This document shows positions 5,789 to 6,423 of a stretch of DNA of 6,423 nt, piece after piece (position 1 is the first letter of the stretch; every line of letters begins with the position of its first letter). Both the position numbers and the translations under genes were made by a program. The stretch is from Lachnospiraceae bacterium (GTDB lineage Bacteria > Bacillota > Clostridia > Lachnospirales > Lachnospiraceae): NCBI GenBank assembly GCA_029068665.1, contig JAIECC010000134.1, positions 1-6,423 of the forward strand, read 5' to 3'. Under the pieces are notes generated by a model, which did no database searches, was not told the DNA's origin, and saw nothing but the letters and a program-made list of their open reading frames with translations.

Positions 5789-6310
5789 ATGATAAATAAG
5801 AAGACCCTGAATTTGATCTTGCTTATTGTAGTGATTATTCCAGTCGTCATCCTTGCCATAGTGAAAGGAAATAGAAATAGTAAATTTGCCATGGAGGCAA
5901 AAAACGAAAAATATACCTCTATACTGAGTATTGAGGGAGAATTTCGTTATACTGCGCATACAGTGGAAGTGATTGAACTGAAAGTGGATGAACGCAGACT
6001 TCTTATGGACGTCATTTTGTACAATGAGTTTCATCCGAGAGAAATACTGACAAAGGAACAGTTAATGTATGAGTATTATGCTTTTTGTTCCGATATAAAT
6101 TCCATTGATCAATTAGAAACATTCTATAAATTTTTTCAAATGGATGAGTATGCAGATGTAGAGCATCCCATTAGCAGTTATTATGAAGGGGTTTCTGATT
6201 ATTTGTTGGAACAGTATCAACTTGAAACGGTAAATCAGGCAAGCTTAGAGCAGGTGGAGAAAGCTGCAAGATATGCAGCCCGCCGCTGGCATGAGGAAAT
6301 TAGGAGATAA
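5789..6310 (+). CDS. Small single-pass membrane protein of unknown function
   Basis: I do not recognise a family. The 173 residues begin with a short polar stretch and one strong hydrophobic helix (about 8-25, NLILLIVVIIPVVILAIV) lacking a lipobox or an obvious cleavage site, so it is probably a membrane anchor. Lys/Arg residues flank both sides, so topology is uncertain. The rest is hydrophilic and charged: a predicted beta-rich part (about 43-80, including YTAHTVEVIELKVDERR) followed by a helical, Tyr/Glu-rich half (from about 88) ending in a basic helix (ARYAARRWHEEIRR). It has one cysteine. The start is supported by GAGG at 5778-5781, which overlaps the ilvA stop codon and is seven bases before the ATG. 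That leaves a nine-base gap to ilvA and implies translation coupled to it. Sequential order with ilvA suggests co-transcription, not a shared function. Confidence 0.8.
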   Translation: MINKKTLNLILLIVVIIPVVILAIVKGNRNSKFAMEAKNEKYTSILSIEGEFRYTAHTVEVIELKVDERRLLMDVILYNEFHPREILTKEQLMYEYYAFCSDINSIDQLETFYKFFQMDEYADVEHPISSYYEGVSDYLLEQYQLETVNQASLEQVEKAARYAARRWHEEIRR

Positions 6311-6380
6311 TATGAAACAGTTAAAGTGCAATTCATCCGGATTGCATGGATAAAACAGGATAAACAATACGAGGTATACA
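6311..6380 (+). other. Short intergenic region with a small hairpin
   Basis: TGCAAT at 6327-6332 pairs with ATTGCA at 6341-6346 around an 8-base loop. No T-tract follows, so it is a poor intrinsic terminator. The ribosome binding site of the next gene is GAGG at 6371-6374. The region probably belongs to the same transcript. Confidence 0.3.
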
Positions 6381-6423
6381 ATGAATATTAAAATGCAGTG
6401 CTGCGGCCTGATTCTTCTAGCAG
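6381..6423 (+). CDS. Start of a further gene, cut by the window edge
   Basis: GAGG at 6371-6374 lies six bases before an ATG at 6381, and the frame stays open to the end of the window: MNIKMQCCGLILLA, 14 codons. The start becomes hydrophobic at once after a Lys, which fits a signal peptide or first membrane helix. Nothing more can be said about function. The spacing and ribosome binding site make it a credible gene in line with the preceding one. Confidence 0.5.
   Translation, partial: MNIKMQCCGLILLA

Noticed and set aside
6312..6353. 13-codon frame MKQLKCNSSGLHG preceded by AGGAG
   Set aside because: The AGGAG overlaps the end of the previous gene, the peptide is very short, and there is no leader-peptide feature such as a regulatory codon run.

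Overview
The window looks like a core chromosomal stretch of a moderately low-GC Gram-positive bacterium, most likely a clostridial Firmicute of the Lachnospiraceae type. The reasons are strong AGGAGG-type ribosome binding sites, compact co-directional genes, a short-form FtsY, a roughly 400-residue threonine ammonia-lyase with a C-terminal ACT domain, and an AI-2E-family permease with a long acidic tail. This placement is inferred from protein style, not from a search. All protein genes lie on the + strand. I saw no tRNA, rRNA, CRISPR array or transposase, and no convincing intrinsic terminator.

Layout. (1) Positions 2-1495 hold an open frame that enters from outside the window. It carries the C-terminal part of a 5-formyltetrahydrofolate cyclo-ligase joined in frame, with no stop, to a complete ProA (glutamate-5-semialdehyde dehydrogenase). 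A well-placed internal start at 236 could also yield ProA alone. (2) Positions 1496-1989 are a gap of about 490 bases without a protein gene. It is filled by two large structured elements in divergent orientation (1527-1670 on -, 1803-1947 on +). (3) Positions 1990-3330 encode the AI-2E-family permease. (4) After a promoter with a perfect TATAAT box come ftsY (3450-4559), ilvA (4550-5779, overlapping ftsY), a single-pass membrane protein of unknown function (5789-6310), and the first 14 codons of another gene at the right edge (from 6381). Overlaps and short spacings suggest that ftsY onward is one transcription unit.

The main discovery is the pair of elements between proA and the permease. 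Read in opposite directions they are homologous. Each has a 33-34 bp outer helix closing a 77-nt head, and the head has the same segment lengths in both copies. About 8 helix positions in the head differ by compensatory changes. The apical loop (GTYCTTT), the asymmetric TT/TAT internal loop, a CT bulge and a small GNRA-type hairpin are kept. The outer helices have almost unrelated sequences yet remain nearly perfectly paired. Three G-U wobbles pair only if the RNA is read from the shared sense strand. This points to selection on an RNA structure, in a family I do not recognise.

Functionally, the remaining genes are housekeeping: proline and folate metabolism, membrane protein targeting (FtsY), and isoleucine biosynthesis (IlvA). 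No shared pathway links them.
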